Numbered from the stretch's first letter, positions 1-63,559 are shown. The stretch: 64,000 bases of DNA from Apostichopus japonicus (GCF_037975245.1 NC_092571.1:17665917-17729916), one strand, 5' to 3'. Made by a program: numbers and translations. The notes: a model not told the origin generated them from the sequence alone.

Positions 1-1163
1 GCATCCGTGTCATTGTGCAAGTTATCACAGACGCCATTTTGTGCAACCTGTAATTTCGGCAGTCAGAGTGAAAATACATAGCAAATTCTAAGTCGAATAG
101 CATTTTCGTACATACCCGTACACTATCCTGTCGTTGTACACTGTGAACAATAGGTCGTCCTAAGCACATAACACGATGGAATTCTATCCGGAAATGTCCG
201 GAAAGCGAGAAAATCCGCGAAAAACAGGGCAGTTTTTCGGTCGAAGTCAGTAAAATCTGAATCTTGAAAAACAAGGCTAACTCAGTGCATGTTTCGTACA
301 ACGATATCGGGTTTCTTTTAGACCAAAGATATAGCTTTTAGCGTTGGACTTAATCAGATTTTAATCTCGAAGCTGTCACCATGGCGCTAGAAAACAGAAT
401 TAAACATGCACTTGACGCACTTTGAACTTTAGTACATGCATATTCATAAGCTTATTTTTACACAACCAGTCGTTTTCTCCATTTGCGGCGGTTACAATGA
501 TGCAAGATCAAAGGAGCTCGCGCGGTCGCTTCGCACTGCCCGATGTAACATGATCGCTACTGATATTAGTCGCGAAACTCAGCGGGGTGGTTAAGGCGAT
601 GATTGATTGTTTTACGGACATTAGAGAGTGGGTTTTCTCCTTCTGTTTATAGCTCCATGGTTAGGCCAACCTGTAAATTGTAAATTCATCAAGAAATGTA
701 TGTGTTTTAGAGAAATCTAGCGGAATAATTCCAAACATTCTGACTGATTCTAGCATATTTAAACGTTTGAAAATAGTAACGTTTAGCATATCGGATGTTT
801 ACGTAATTTCGTCTAACTCCTAAGTGTTTCAGTTTCAGGGTAATGGCACATACAAGCCAACCCAATCGTTGGATAGATGTGTCTCGGCCCGAAATAGTTG
901 GATAGAGACAAGTAATCAGACTGTAAATGATCCACACAATTTTTAAAACACTTAAAATTCTGAAAAGAATCTAAATTCACTTAATATTCTTAACCGTCAA
1001 GAGTTGCCTCTTAGTTTTGAAGCAGAGCCGACGGACCTGCTAGCCCGTACCAGTGTTTCGTTGTGAGCGCGATGTACTTATACGTTATCATCAAACACCT
1101 AAGGTGTAACATGTCGAGTTGCATCGGATCATGTGATAAATCATAACGCCCTTGGTATTACAT
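1..1163. other. Upstream non-coding region
   Basis: No exon, RNA gene or recognisable repeat was seen here. Open frames in this stretch are short and show no domain or splice context. It presumably includes the 5' flank of the small secreted-protein gene that starts at 1331. Confidence 0.5.
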
Positions 1164-1173
1164 TATATAAAAG
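1164..1173 (+). promoter_or_regulatory. Candidate TATA box
   Basis: The sequence TATATAAAAG lies about 160 bases before the ATG at 1331, which would allow a 5' leader of roughly 130 bases. Position and match are good, but no transcript start is known, and such sequences are common in AT-rich DNA. Confidence 0.35.
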
Positions 1174-1330
1174 TTTTGTTAGGCTCTATGTCATTTGAAG
1201 TGATGCGTTGTTAATAATATTACCTACTCTTTCAAACTTCTTTCACGACTATTTGCATGAACACAAGCGGCCATACTTCACAGTCATCCAGACAGGGTTA
1301 TCCAAGACTACTGTACGTAAAATCTTCATC

Positions 1331-4300
1331 ATGTTCTTCAAAGGCGCATTCGTTATTCTTCCAGTGGTATTAGCAGTCTTGGTTGCAAGAGAATGTTTCT
1401 CTTACCCATTACATGCTCAGTGCACAATTGAATGGTAAGGTTTGTCAGTCCTAACTTAAGCTAGCCAAGTTTAACGTAGACATAGTTTATTACGTCCTGT
1501 TTGCATCAAACAAAAGTCTTTAAATATGGGTTTCTTTACTATTCTGCTTATTGTGCAAGTAATCTGCCCTTCAAAGTTCAAGTTCTTAATCTTATGTACT
1601 CACACAGCTTAGGCTGGTATGGTTAGTCCCTGCAGCCCTTTACTTAAAGGCATTGAAGACTCGCCCCAAACCGCGTGTGGTCATCTGAACAAGTTAACTT
1701 TCCGTTGTTTGCAAGTGACGTTTTGTTCGTGTCGCTACAAAATGCAGACAGTACAGTAATGAAACGTGATACCTTGTTATCTTTAGCTGGACCTGAGATG
1801 TCCATCACTGTATTGTTTGTACACTGTGCTGTATGTATTGACCGCAGCTGTATGTACTGACTATACACTAGTGTCTAATTACCGATGGTAGCAAGCTGTG
1901 TGTGTGTATTTTTGCGATCGATGGTGGTGTTTAACACTTCTGTTACACCTCATTCGAAACTAGGTCAGATTACCTGCATTTGCACGAGTCTTCACACCCT
2001 TTAAGGGCCAAGGGGGCCCAGTCTTTATGCTGAAATATCATTGTTTGTTGGTACTGGTCTAGGCTAGTCAGTATGAAGAAGTTAAACTTCTCAAGTTTGA
2101 ATTTTGATGATTTTTTAAATGGCAAAAGTGAGCCTCTCAATTTTTCAAAAGTCAAATTATTGTTAATATACTGTAGATTCCATCTAGGCTAAGCCTACTG
2201 TAGGCTGACTACAAATTGTCACCAGTATATCAAGTACGTCTATAGTCTCTTGTCTCCCTGGTTGAATTGTTCCACTTTTGTTATTAGAGGTACTTGAAAG
2301 AGCTCATCAAGAACTTTGGTCCTTATACAAAACATCTGACTTCAGTAATTTATTTTAACTCTCTTACAGTACTTCATGATTTCAATTTAAAAAGTAAAAT
2401 AAGTAAGGGATGTAAAGTAGCCTTCTCAATTTCAAAATAATTTTGGAGAGACAAAGTTTGTAACAACTTTGTTGCTGTTAAATATCCCTTATAAATTAAT
2501 GAAACAATCTAACGAGCTAACTTCGAGACTTGATCTGTTACAAGCACTTAATACATACATTTTGCACATTTCAATTGTCAATTTAATTTTTTATACAACT
2601 TCCCCTTCCCACACAACTCTGGTGAGTTGTGTCTATATGCCCAAGTTCCTCCCACATCACACTACGGTGCAACCTATGCAATTTCAATATCAACCGTTCC
2701 AAAATGTATTCATGCATGTATTTACATTTACTTGATGGGTCTAACTAATCACTGCAGCAATGCAATATATTGCTAAAAGAAAAGGAAGGCTTGCTTACTT
2801 TGGACCATATAGCATTTTGGTAAGCAAACTGTCCAAACTGTAAATGCAAAGATGTGTTGTAACTCTTGCACACAGAACCTATACATTATTTTCAGTTTTT
2901 TTACGAAATAACATCCATCAAAGCTTTTGCAAAATGTTGGCACTGAAACAGAGGGAGCAATTTATCCTACTTGTCTCTAATCCTATTTAGGAAATTTGGT
3001 GTCAGCTGCCAGAATGTGTCTGACAAACTGCAAGCACAAATCAAGAAGTGGAACGGAAAAGAAGGCTGTGCAAGTGGTGGAGAGCGATGCTTATATAAGG
3101 TAATGTTATATTATATGGTAGCATATATATATTAACAAAATTTTGTATTTCTTTAACTGAAATCGGGTTGTATCATATTTTAAGCAGTCTCGTTATTAAG
3201 AGACACCTGTGTTACAAATGTTGACGATGTTTCAACCTATCAATTACATTCATGCCATTTTTTTGACCTCTTCAAAGATCTGGAGCAAGCTCTTTTAAAT
3301 CGGTTTGCAATATTGTCTTTTGCACATTTATACTGTGGTAGTGTTTCATGAATTCAGGATCCTGTGCTGAGGATGCACTGTTCAAATACCAAATAAAGCT
3401 CTGCAATTAACCCCACATTTGATTTCCTGTTATATAATTTATTATGTTGTCCTTCTTAAAGTATTAAAGTCAAAGAACTAGAACTAGAGCTTCTGATGAA
3501 ACTGTTCGACAGTTTATTTGGTTGCTTAAACTCATATGAGACATTATTCCTTCAATGTGAGCAATTAAACACAGAGTCAGGGCTGCCATTTTGATCATAG
3601 TGAAATACTTATGCAGCATCCGTATTGCACCAAAAGTATTAATAACGTCAAAAACATTGCAATGGCAGTTTTGACGCTACAAATAATGGCAGATATCGTT
3701 TAGGAGCATTCCGTGAAGTAAATTAAAATCTCCCGGCCGTCGATGCTTCTGCTGCTGAATACCTGTTGCAATATTTTTGAAGATGAGTGATTCTCGTTAT
3801 TTATTTATGAGACCACTTTTTGGGATATAATACCGGTCAATTACCTTTATCATCATTTAGTACGATTTCTATAAATCTGAACACACCAAAGGAGTCCCTG
3901 CTGCTTGGCAGTGATGTTAATGTGGTTTCGTATCGGCAGCCATTGTGAACCGCAGTTTGTCCTCCAGCGGCTCCAACTGTGGACTGCTACCGGATTGCTT
4001 AATCGTCATTGGACGACCAGTCAGTCATTAGTCCAGTGATTGAAAGACCGTCGATGTCATGGCAAGGATTTGCCTGTTAATATAGCATCACCTGGGTCAC
4101 TTCTTTCACCACCATTTAGGAGCTTGGATGATGGTAGCTGTTTCACTTCTGTAAACAGGGCTTGTTCTGTGAACTGGAAGAGTTCATTTGTTCACCGTCT
4201 TTCTTATCCAGTAACTTTATCTCCGTGGAGTTACCATGGTCTTCTCTTTACACTTAGTATTACCTAGTATAGTACGGTCACGTGCGAACAGAGTTCGAGA

Positions 4301-6348
4301 AAGAGATATGACTCCTTGTTCAGGTGGATCAACTTGAAACCTCTCGTACTTTGGCTGCAGCATTATTGGCTAATGGGCACTCTCTTGGCTTGGTTGCATG
4401 GCGGGCGACCGGTTGCAGTGTACCATGTATGTTTCTGCTCCTGAGTTATTTGCATTATATCATACAACATATTGTTTCATTCCATCTCAACTGAGGTTAC
4501 TTTATCTCCTTCTAGCTGACTGGTGTGACCAAAGAGCAGTTGACTGCGACCCACACTACCCCAAACAAGGGGTACATCGATGATCTGACCTTCAAGTTCA
4601 CAGAGACAACAGGCGCTACATGCTCTGTGGAGGTAAGTTCTTTAAGACAGCCTGTGTTTGAATTATCAAGTACCCTGACTTTCTGAGATATCATCACAAA
4701 ATGGTAATGGTTTGTTCACCATGTTTGTTTGTTGCCTTAGTGTCACAAAAGGACTGTTTATTATTAATTTGTATAAAATACTTTTGTGGAACCTTTTGTT
4801 TTGTTAGAAGTCAAAAAGCAACTGTTGATAAAACTGCTTGTTGAACTTGAAATCCCCCCCACCAACCCCCCCCCCCCAAAAAAAAATAAAAGAAAAGTCA
4901 GAATCTTCCTGCTGGGTTATAATTGTATGTTCTTATGTTCACATCTCTTTTTTTCTGGGTTTTTCTTCTGTGCTCTTTTGCTTTTGTCTGTTTGCTTTTG
5001 AAGAATATCCTAGTAGGTTCTAATGATTAGACCAACAAACTTTCACGCTCCTTTAAAAACCAAATTATGTCATTACATTGAATTTCATTATTTTGCACGG
5101 TAGTGGGTACATTAAATATTGTACAGTACCCGTGCTCGCATTGTAAATGTCACTCTCATGTGACATTTGCCGTTGTATAATTGTGTTATTGCTAAGCATC
5201 TATGTTCTGCAAGAATTAGAGCTTTTGTTGCTGAGAAGCTTTTCAGCCTGGCTTCTTGCTTCAAACCATAAACGGATGCGAACCAGCTGCAGTTATGTAA
5301 TCTTCGAGGCCACTATTAATCCATGGAAATGGAAAAGTTACAAGTAACTGGACAGGGCCTTGAAACTAGGCAGAAAGGAACATACTGATATGTATGAAAT
5401 TCAAATTGGTGGTATACGGTTGTATCTTGCCAGAATGTCTCACAGTCAGATATGTTCATTGGTGCGGTTTAAATTTCTCTCTATCTCTCTCTCTCTGTTT
5501 ACATCAGGGCCACTCAACATCTGAAGTGATATATGCTATTCTGGACTACGGCACTAATTACTGCAACCTTGAAAACTTGATTACAGGTAAAGTGGAATAG
5601 CTTAATTCTCGGGAGAATGTAGCCGAGTAACGTATAGCAGAGAGAAATTGTATAAAGAAAATTGGGGAGATTTGCTAGATTGATGCAAATATGTGTAGTA
5701 GCTTTTACGCACAGAATCTTTGATGTCGGTTGCTTCATTGAACAGCACTAAGTGCTACCAAGGTGTTATGTCTAAATAATAAATCTATCTTTGTATGTAT
5801 AGACTTGAGATACTGTACCAGATAATACCATCGTCATTTACATCTGTGGTTAAAAACTTTGTGTACTGTAGTGTAGCACCATCCAGGTATTACATAACCT
5901 GAAGTATGGATACCTGGGTACATTCCTGTGTATAAACTGTGTGAGAAGCAAATAAGATGTGAACGTGCAGTACCCAGAAATGAATACAAGTTGTATATAT
6001 CTGGTCATCTTTAACAAATGGTATCATAGCTAGCTAACTTTGTGTGAATTCAGTTTATTTTTCTTGATAAAAGTCACCAAACTCAGTTACTCAGTTTATA
6101 GACAAATTTTGCCCATGGGTGGTGATATGTACACGTTTCTGTTACTTTTGGTGCTTCCACTCACAAAATAATTGTCGATGATGAGATAGCAAATATTGAA
6201 ATGCAGCAGAATATGATATCTTCTTCTTCTCTTTTCTTTTTGTCTTGTACGTTTAGGGTCTCAACTGGATAACGTCACAGGCTATACTCAAAGCACCAGT
6301 GACAAAGTCTGCACCCAGTACTCTTCTGCTGATTGTGATAAATATTAG
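1331..6348 (+). CDS. Small secreted cysteine-rich protein, five coding exons, 166 aa
   Basis: Exons: 1331-1434, 2991-3099, 4516-4632, 5508-5586 and 6257-6348, with GT-AG junctions and phases that join cleanly into 166 codons plus stop. Residues 1-24 form a signal peptide (MFFKGAFVILPVVLAVLVAR core). The mature part has eight cysteines, an even number that suits four disulfides, and no membrane segment, so the product should be secreted. Distinctive segments are ATHTTPNKGYIDDLTFKF and ILDYGTNYCNLENLITG. I have the impression that small secreted animal proteins with similar segments exist, but I cannot name the family and assign no function. The ATG at 1331 is chosen because it starts directly at the signal peptide; the frame is open further upstream but that part lacks signal character. 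The last coding segment is copy 1 of a three-copy tandem repeat. Introns 3100-4515 and 4633-5507 show nothing recognisable. Confidence 0.72.
1691..2003. repeat. Dispersed repeat, copy 1
   Basis: About 310 bases in intron 1 of the small secreted-protein gene match, with scattered substitutions and small indels, a second copy at about 24793-25106. Both run from AAGTTAACTTTCC to GAGTCTTCACACCCTTTAA in the same orientation. No coding capacity or terminal repeats were seen; the edges are approximate. Confidence 0.7.
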
Positions 6349-6863
6349 AAACCACTTGCCAGCTACTATGCAATGGATAAAAACAGAAGTGGGGTGAGGT
6401 GGGATACAGTGGGTGAGAAGGGGGATGATGAACAAGATTTCTTGCAGGTAAATGAATAATGATAAGGTAATACTGAATACACTCGTAGCACCATTGATAA
6501 AATATTTTCCTAGTACTCGTTAGCCGATAGTGCTAAATATTGACAGACTTGATAGTTGAACCAGGAATGGAATAGAAATGGGTCGAGGTAGGTTACAGCG
6601 GGTGGTGAGAAGTTAAGAAGTGGAGTGATGAATAATATTTTGCAGGTAATAATAAGGTTACTTAGGCCTACGTTACTCAGAGCACCAGTGATAGTATACT
6701 CACCCAGTTATCTTCAAATCATCGTAATAAATACTAGAGGACTTGCTACCTATACCAGGGATGAAACAGAAGTGGGATGAGGTGGGATACACTGGGTGAG
6801 AAGGGGTAAAGTAGGATGACAAGCAACATTTTGTGTGTATTAAATGAACAATGAGGTGAGATG
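6280..6863 (+). repeat. Three tandem 195-bp copies of the terminal coding segment and 3'UTR
   Basis: Copies begin at 6280, 6475 and 6669. The first 69 bases of copy 1 are the last 22 codons plus stop of the secreted-protein gene. Copies 2 and 3 align to them codon for codon and end with a stop at the same place. Copy 2 has an internal stop (CAG to TAG); copy 3 is open but has lost both cysteines. The rest of each unit is 3'UTR-like sequence rich in GTGGGATGAGGTGGG-type stretches and ends near TTGCAGGTAA. Copy 3 also contains AATAAA at 6727-6732, a possible poly(A) signal. Confidence 0.75.
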
Positions 6864-8755
6864 ATCATTTTTTGTTGCTAGGTGTTCTCAAATTGTGTAC
6901 ACTGAGAGGCCATTAGTGGCATAGAACAGACCAGCAAACCAGTTTCACTACTACAGAAATTGACAAGCTTACAAGTAGTTTAAAAAAGTGTGATTACGTT
7001 GTTTCCTTCTTCTTGATTTGTGGAATTTTTTCTTTTAAATTGAAATTGAGAAAATTATAGACCTTAATTGTGCCAACTATAAGTGAAAAAAACAAAACAT
7101 GAAAAGTGTTTAAATGAGAGACATTTATTTATCTGGCTTTTTTGGAATATGTTAACAGTTTGTGAGAGGTGTGGGCAGGCACGGGGCAATACCGATAAGC
7201 TTGAAAACTGTATTTGGAATGGGTTGTTACTTGGTGTTATCACGGTTCAGTCTTATAATATCTGCACATAATTGGATACCCCTTAACCCAACTGACAGAG
7301 ATAAAGTATTAGTTGGAAATTAATGTAACTATATTATTAAAGTTTTGAAGTTTTCATCATTTCTGGTTTCAATATCAAATTCGGTGGACATAAAGTAGCA
7401 GATTAAATCTTATTTGGTAATTTATCTTACCCTTGAATTGTGGAGTATGTCACCATTTTACTGCCACCCTCAAAGGAGTTAACATCACAGAGACATTTTA
7501 ATGTTTAGCTGGATGTGTCTCTATGTGTGTCTCAACCCTATGTGTGTCTCTATGTGTCTCTATGTCTGGGAATAAATTAGGAGAGTCAGAACCTCTAGGT
7601 GTGTACTTTTAAAATGGTTTTGGCAATGTTTAGTATACCATGGTTGTGGGTAAAACCGTGACATTTTAACTGCTCCTGTCTGTTCCATTTCTGTATAGGT
7701 TGAGTAAAGGCGGTAACATATTCGTCTCGTAGGTGAATACTGAAAATGATTAAGAAAATGCCAAGAGTTTTGTTAGATTTATATAGAATATATAATCATT
7801 CTCTTTTAATTTCATTTTTTGATATCATGTTAATGTAATGGTTTTTTTTTTTTTTTTCTAGCAAATTGACAAATATCAATTCTTTCGGTGTCTTTCAATA
7901 ATTGTTTTTGTGATGGTAAGCAATATTTTGCAAGGGATGATTTTTGAGAAAATAAAATTTATGCAAAAAGTGAATTAAGTTTTGTTTCTTTTCCTCTCTG
8001 GGTGTGACAGCATTTTACATATTTATCTCGCAAATTGTTATACAAGTCAAGACAAGTTATTCTTCAAATATGAGTTTTAACTGACATAAGCAGCCTGCCT
8101 CTCTTGTTAAGAAATAAGAGGCACCAATTCCTTCTCCCCACCATGACCCATCTTCCACCACTTACACATTTGAGTTGTCATAAAATGAAGAAATATTTCA
8201 TTGGACTTTGAGAAAAAGAAGAAATGAGAGCAATTTTCGTGTGGTGAATATTCTTTCTGCATTTGTGTTGTCTAAGTTGCATTCAAATGCAATTGGGGGA
8301 GGCTCCATTGTGTGTTCGATACTTCAAAGATATATTATTAAACTAAACTGTAGACGTACGCAGATTCAAACAAACTTTCACCAGAATTTTCGTATGAAGG
8401 ATTCTCCAGAAATCAAAATTTTCCTTGAAGGTTATTGTATCCGTCATTTGTGGTTAATATCAACTTTGAGAGCAGAATCCTCACAATAAAAACAGAAAGA
8501 ATACAGAGCAGACAAAAGATATATCAAGTACACAAAACAGAACAAAGAAGGTACTAGAACAAATATTGGAAATGAATATTTATTGACATTGAAACCATCA
8601 TATCTGTTTTTATTGCTTTTCGTACTTTTTACAACGTACATGCAAGTAGACATAATAGAAAGAATGTGTGAAACGCCAACCTGGCCAAAATCGATAAACG
8701 ATTTTATATATATATTAATATTTAATATATATATATTTATATATATATATATTTA

Positions 8756-8791
<36 letters not shown>

Positions 8792-8838
8792 AATATATAT
8801 ATATTGGATATATATATATATATGTATATATATATAGG

Positions 8839-8881
<43 letters not shown>

Positions 8882-9188
8882 AACTGTGTTCTGATAACTG
8901 TAAAGGGATACCTCATCATCAAGTGAGCCTTCCTATTAACGGAAGCTATAATTTATTCTAGTAGTTATTTATTTACCGATGACAATAACTGGTAATTTGA
9001 AACCATGGGAAGTCCAATGGGCTCACTGTGAAATGAGAAGAGAGTGCAAAAAATATTGATTCAATGTGCCATCGAGTCAATATAACTCAGTTTTAGCTCC
9101 AAAACGTGTTCACACGTATAGGCCTACAATTATCAGCAGAACCTTGCGTCCAGACCTTTTTTTTTAAAGGTGTGAAATAAGATAATGA
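6864..9188. other. Intergenic region between the first two genes
   Basis: No gene is supported. It holds short TATGTGTGTCTC repeats near 7510-7565, a poly-T run near 7844, a TA microsatellite at 8704-8879, and further candidate AATAAA signals (for example 7571-7576). Confidence 0.5.
8704..8879. repeat. TA microsatellite
   Basis: A long, slightly interrupted (TA)n tract. Open frames through it that read as Tyr-Ile repeats are artefacts. Confidence 0.9.
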
Positions 9189-9194
9189 TTTATT
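9189..9194 (-). terminator. Poly(A) signal of the sulfotransferase gene
   Basis: TTTATT on the plus strand reads AATAAA on the minus strand about 115 bases after the sulfotransferase stop codon. The position is typical for a short 3'UTR. Degenerate AGT repeats at about 9215-9293 lie in that 3'UTR. Confidence 0.4.
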
Positions 9195-9307
9195 AATTGC
9201 GTGCGACGTGTAGTAGTATTAGTAGTATACTGTCAATAGTAGTAGTCGTAGTAGTAGTATCATTTGCAGTTATGTCAGTAGTAGTATCATTTCCAGTTTA
9301 TGTCTTG

Positions 9308-11466
<2,159 letters not shown>

Positions 11467-13185
11467 TATTCAAACAGAACACTGATTTGACATCAATAAA
11501 CGCATTGATTTTATATTTTGCTAGGTGTCGATTTCAGCTCTCAGACTCTATGAATATTCATATTTCGGTTAAGAACAACTCGTAAAACTATAGTCATACC
11601 AAACAGTTTATCTTCACGATGACATAAATCATCGAATTTGGTGATTTGACTGTGTGTGTCTTCTACTTCTCACCTTCTATCATGTAAAATAGGTAATACG
11701 GGGGTACAAGGGGGGGGGGGCGGAAACTGAAGTTGTCCATGTAAACTTTTTCATAAAAAGTTACCCAGGAAAGAACCTGGGCACGTAAACCAAACTACCG
11801 AAAGATTGATTCGCTCTCAACCCCAGTCCACTCGCATCGAGACAAATCCATGCATTGTTACATAAATTTGGCCTAAAAGTCTAGCAGATTTCGTTTTGCT
11901 CAGTTGCTACTTTTTGTTGTTGTACTAAGCCTTGTATTGAGCTCGGGTTATGCATTTTCTTACTTTGATTTCCCCGTCTCAAGCTCCAGAGAAACAACAT
12001 CGTTTTGCGCCCTTCCGTCGTTTGTTTGTAGTGCAGCCGTAATTCAAAAACAAAAAGAACCCGCTTCCTGCGTGCACGAGCGTCGACCGACATCAAAAAC
12101 AACAACAACCGTTTATTACATTGATGACTGTATAAATTCAAATGACGACCACGTGATTTGATGTAATGATGTTATACTTATGTGAAACAACAACAACATA
12201 AATGTCTACAACGGCTACATAAAATATACATTAGTATTATCAGTATGACAAATGTCATTTGTTTCTGTTACGTCATCGTTAACTATTTTAATGAAGTTTA
12301 AACCGCATATTATAACCAGGGAGTTGTTATGAAAACTCCGTGTTATAACAACATGAACATGCACATGAGAAGCCTACGTAAATTACACTGATAACAAGCT
12401 GACAAGAGATGGCGCTATTTCACTTAACGTAATAAAGACATACATCGACGTAGTAGATCGCTACGACAATAGCTTTTCAAATTCAAACAACAACTCTTCC
12501 TCCAATGACATAAGTTCATGTGCCAACGTAATATCATGCAACGAAGTGATGGCGCGCTTCTATACCTTTTGGCAGAGCCTTATATGCCTTTTGGGCCAGA
12601 GCAGTCTCGGTATTCGGTTCTGATTTGGGCAAGCTGGAGTTATTGTTTCAAGCCCATGCACCGAATCATCGTTTGAATAATCAACACGGAATTGGAGTAA
12701 AATACACACTGTGGAAAATGGAAGCAACTCTTCGAGAATTAGGATATGGGGAAGATGTTATTCTTAAGTTAGAACTAGAAGGAGTGAGTTTTGCTGTTAT
12801 GTGAGCCTGAATAATACATATTTTTTGATGACACAAATGCAAATATTGATCAGTATCAACATTTACAAAAAGCACTTATAGAAGAAAACTGGATGTATAA
12901 TAACTACATGATTGTGCTAAGAGAAGTAAGAATAACGGGTGCGTGCGGCAGAGCGCATTTTCTTCAGAAAGTGCAAAAAAGCGCTATAAAATGTTATTAA
13001 ATATTTTGCATTAACATCAGCCAATTAAAACGACTGAATGTGAAATAAAACTCTTATTTAAGCTTACACTGGCGGTTAAACTTAACAATTTACCAATATA
13101 ACCTAAATTGAGACCTATTATTATAGCTAATGAGCCTGAGTTTGTTGTGTTTTTCTCCCTATAATGAAAATATATACATCTTATA

Positions 13186-13242
13186 CGAGCGGGCGAGGGA
13201 ACGCGCGGGCGAGGGAACGCGCCGGGCGAGGGAACGAGCGGT
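13186..13242 (+). repeat. G-rich minisatellite
   Basis: About four imperfect copies of a GCGGGCGAGGGAAC-like unit are followed by a C-rich tract (13255-13280). The base composition stands out sharply from the AT-rich surroundings. Confidence 0.7.
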
Positions 13243-14250
13243 TGAAGGCACGAGCCCCCCCCCGCCCCGCCCCACCCCCGCATGCAAAAACAAATTTATG
13301 CTGAGCTCATGGTGATGGTGATGCTGTGCATGTGTATGTATGGAGATTGGTTATAAAAGAATATATCAAACCTTAACATTAAGTTTCAGGGAGCTAGTAC
13401 TTGGTAGGTCGATCTCCCCCATATCCCAATAAAAGAACCCCATCGTTTTTGGTGAAGGTCAAACTTCATTTGGGGTCAGTGTAGTATAGTTGCCAGTAGG
13501 CTGCATAATGCAGTACTGAAAAAAGGACGATTTAAACCAAAAATATTTGGTATCGGTTAGTGTTTTGTTATAATGGAATACATAATTGCGATATAATAAA
13601 CCAAAAAGGTCGATCTGAACAGGTGGTAACCACAGGAACGCAGAACTTGTGAACGTGTGAGCTTATGCAATTTTTTTACATGTGTTTTCTCACCTCGGGC
13701 AGCGATCAGATTCTTGTTAATACATTGCTTGTTATGAACCAAGTGTCTTTTTTTTGATTACTTGTGTTTCATCTCTGCAAGAGAAACAACCACGAACTGT
13801 TGGACAAGCAAATAAATACTGACCTATAAAACATATAAACGATCAAACCCTTGACCTTTCATTGTTGGCCCCCTGTTTACATGTTTTTACAATTTCAAAC
13901 ACATTGGCACCTACACACAGGAATCGAATACAGTATTATTTTGATGGGAAGCGTTGTTTCTTCATTGCAGATAAAAACGCATCTATCCCTCAAGAGAAAA
14001 GTGATTTTTAATAACTTAAGGGGAAATGTGCTGTAGTACTTGGGGGGGGGGGGGGGGGTTAATACAATTTAAGGGTGAAATATAACACTTCCCATAAAGA
14101 GAGATTTAGTAATTGAAAAACGTTAGGGTGAAACGTTTTTACCCATGCAAAACTTATATCTCTGATCAACTGTCTACCATTGAAATAACCACAGCAGCAT
14201 TTTGCGGAATAATCTAAAATATACTGCAGGGATGTTCCTACATATAAACG

Positions 14251-14276
14251 ATGCGTAAGAAGAATATATCGCCATA

Positions 14277-14349
<73 letters not shown>

Positions 14350-14512
14350 GTATATATATATATATGCGTAGGAAGAATATATCGCCATATATATATATAT
14401 GTATATATATATATAAATATGTATATATATATATATATATATATAGATATATATATATATATATAGATATATATATATAGATATATATATATATATACAT
14501 AAATATATAGAG
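14251..14512. repeat. TA microsatellite with an internal direct repeat
   Basis: Long (TA)n tracts with G and C interruptions. A roughly 30-base segment containing AAGAATATATCGCCATATAT occurs at about 14251 and again at about 14366. Long Tyr-Ile open frames on both strands are artefacts. Confidence 0.85.
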
Positions 14513-15482
14513 GAAATAAGCTTTTGGTAACACCGTGTTAATACGGCTGGCAATACATTGTATTACAATGTATTACTTAGTCTCCAATGACTCAATACAT
14601 TGCTGGGTTTATTATGCACCTTTAGTATAATAGAGAATACACCAAACCTTTGTGTCGCTACCGTTTTTACAGCTGCAGAAAATATTTCGTCATATGTCAT
14701 TGGTCCTTCTAAGAGTTCCGTTTTGCTAGCAGATATATTGTTGGTGTTCTGCTGTAAGATTTTAGATTTATCCTCCACGACTGTACCTTACAAAACCTTA
14801 CAATATATTTTCATATCGAGGGAGAGGGGGGGGGGGGGGCTGGAGAAACATATGCATGATAAAGAAGGCAGTTCCTCCTTAAAAGGAAGAAACTCATTGA
14901 TAATCAACAACTCTTTTCCATTGGGACTGCATTAAAAAAGTATTCTGAAACTTGCAAATGAAATAACCTCAAGGAGGACTTCTATACCATTTAAAAACAT
15001 CCTACCTATAAATCGGTCGTTCAGATATGAATACTTGCCGAACGATACACCACCAATCAAAATCATTTATAAGAATCATTTTATTTGGAATCAGAAAGTT
15101 CTTGCAAAGTTGGGTCTCTGGCATTTCGAAAGAGAGAAAGAGAAAAAAAACTCAGCCGATTTGCTGATTGATTTTCACACTTCAGTATATAGACGTACAC
15201 ACGCATTGTAAGCCTATTGACAGGCTTTTTGTTCCCCGTAAAAAAATACTTTTAATGCTTGGATGAACTTGGCTATTCCCTATTTATATGAAGGCCATTT
15301 TACTATTTTATTGAAAATAAATTTAGAAGTCATGCTTGTCGTACTTTAGATCTTTACATGTGGTGTACATAGCGTGTGATTTTTAATTGTGCGTAAAATC
15401 CTTATTTCAAGTAGAGACACTGCAAAAGAAAGGCGTCTTCCCGAAGACGTTTGCCAAAACGCGTCGTCGGATTTCCTTCAAA

Positions 15483-63559
<48,077 letters not shown>

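Larger units (their letters stand above)
11467..15482. other. Intergenic region between divergent genes
   Basis: This region separates the minus-strand sulfotransferase from the plus-strand HYR/EGF gene, so both promoters should lie here. Seen: a G run near 11710, a G-rich minisatellite near 13186, a second G run near 14042, and a large TA microsatellite near 14280. A possible stray exon lies on the minus strand at about 14620-14788. No complete gene is supported. Confidence 0.45.

Noticed and set aside
8208-8489. 93-codon frame upstream of the TA tract
   Set aside because: No ATG start, no domain, and no exon partners in AT-rich intergenic DNA.
11881-12161. Overlapping frames of about 85 codons on both strands
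   Set aside because: Mutual antisense readings of one stretch with no family similarity or splice signals.
12721-12791. Possible first exon MEATLRELGYGEDVILKLEL followed by GTGAGT
   Set aside because: No downstream partner exon in a matching phase was found and the frame is short. Too weak to list.
14059-14553. Long Tyr-Ile frames on both strands
   Set aside because: Translation of a TA microsatellite.
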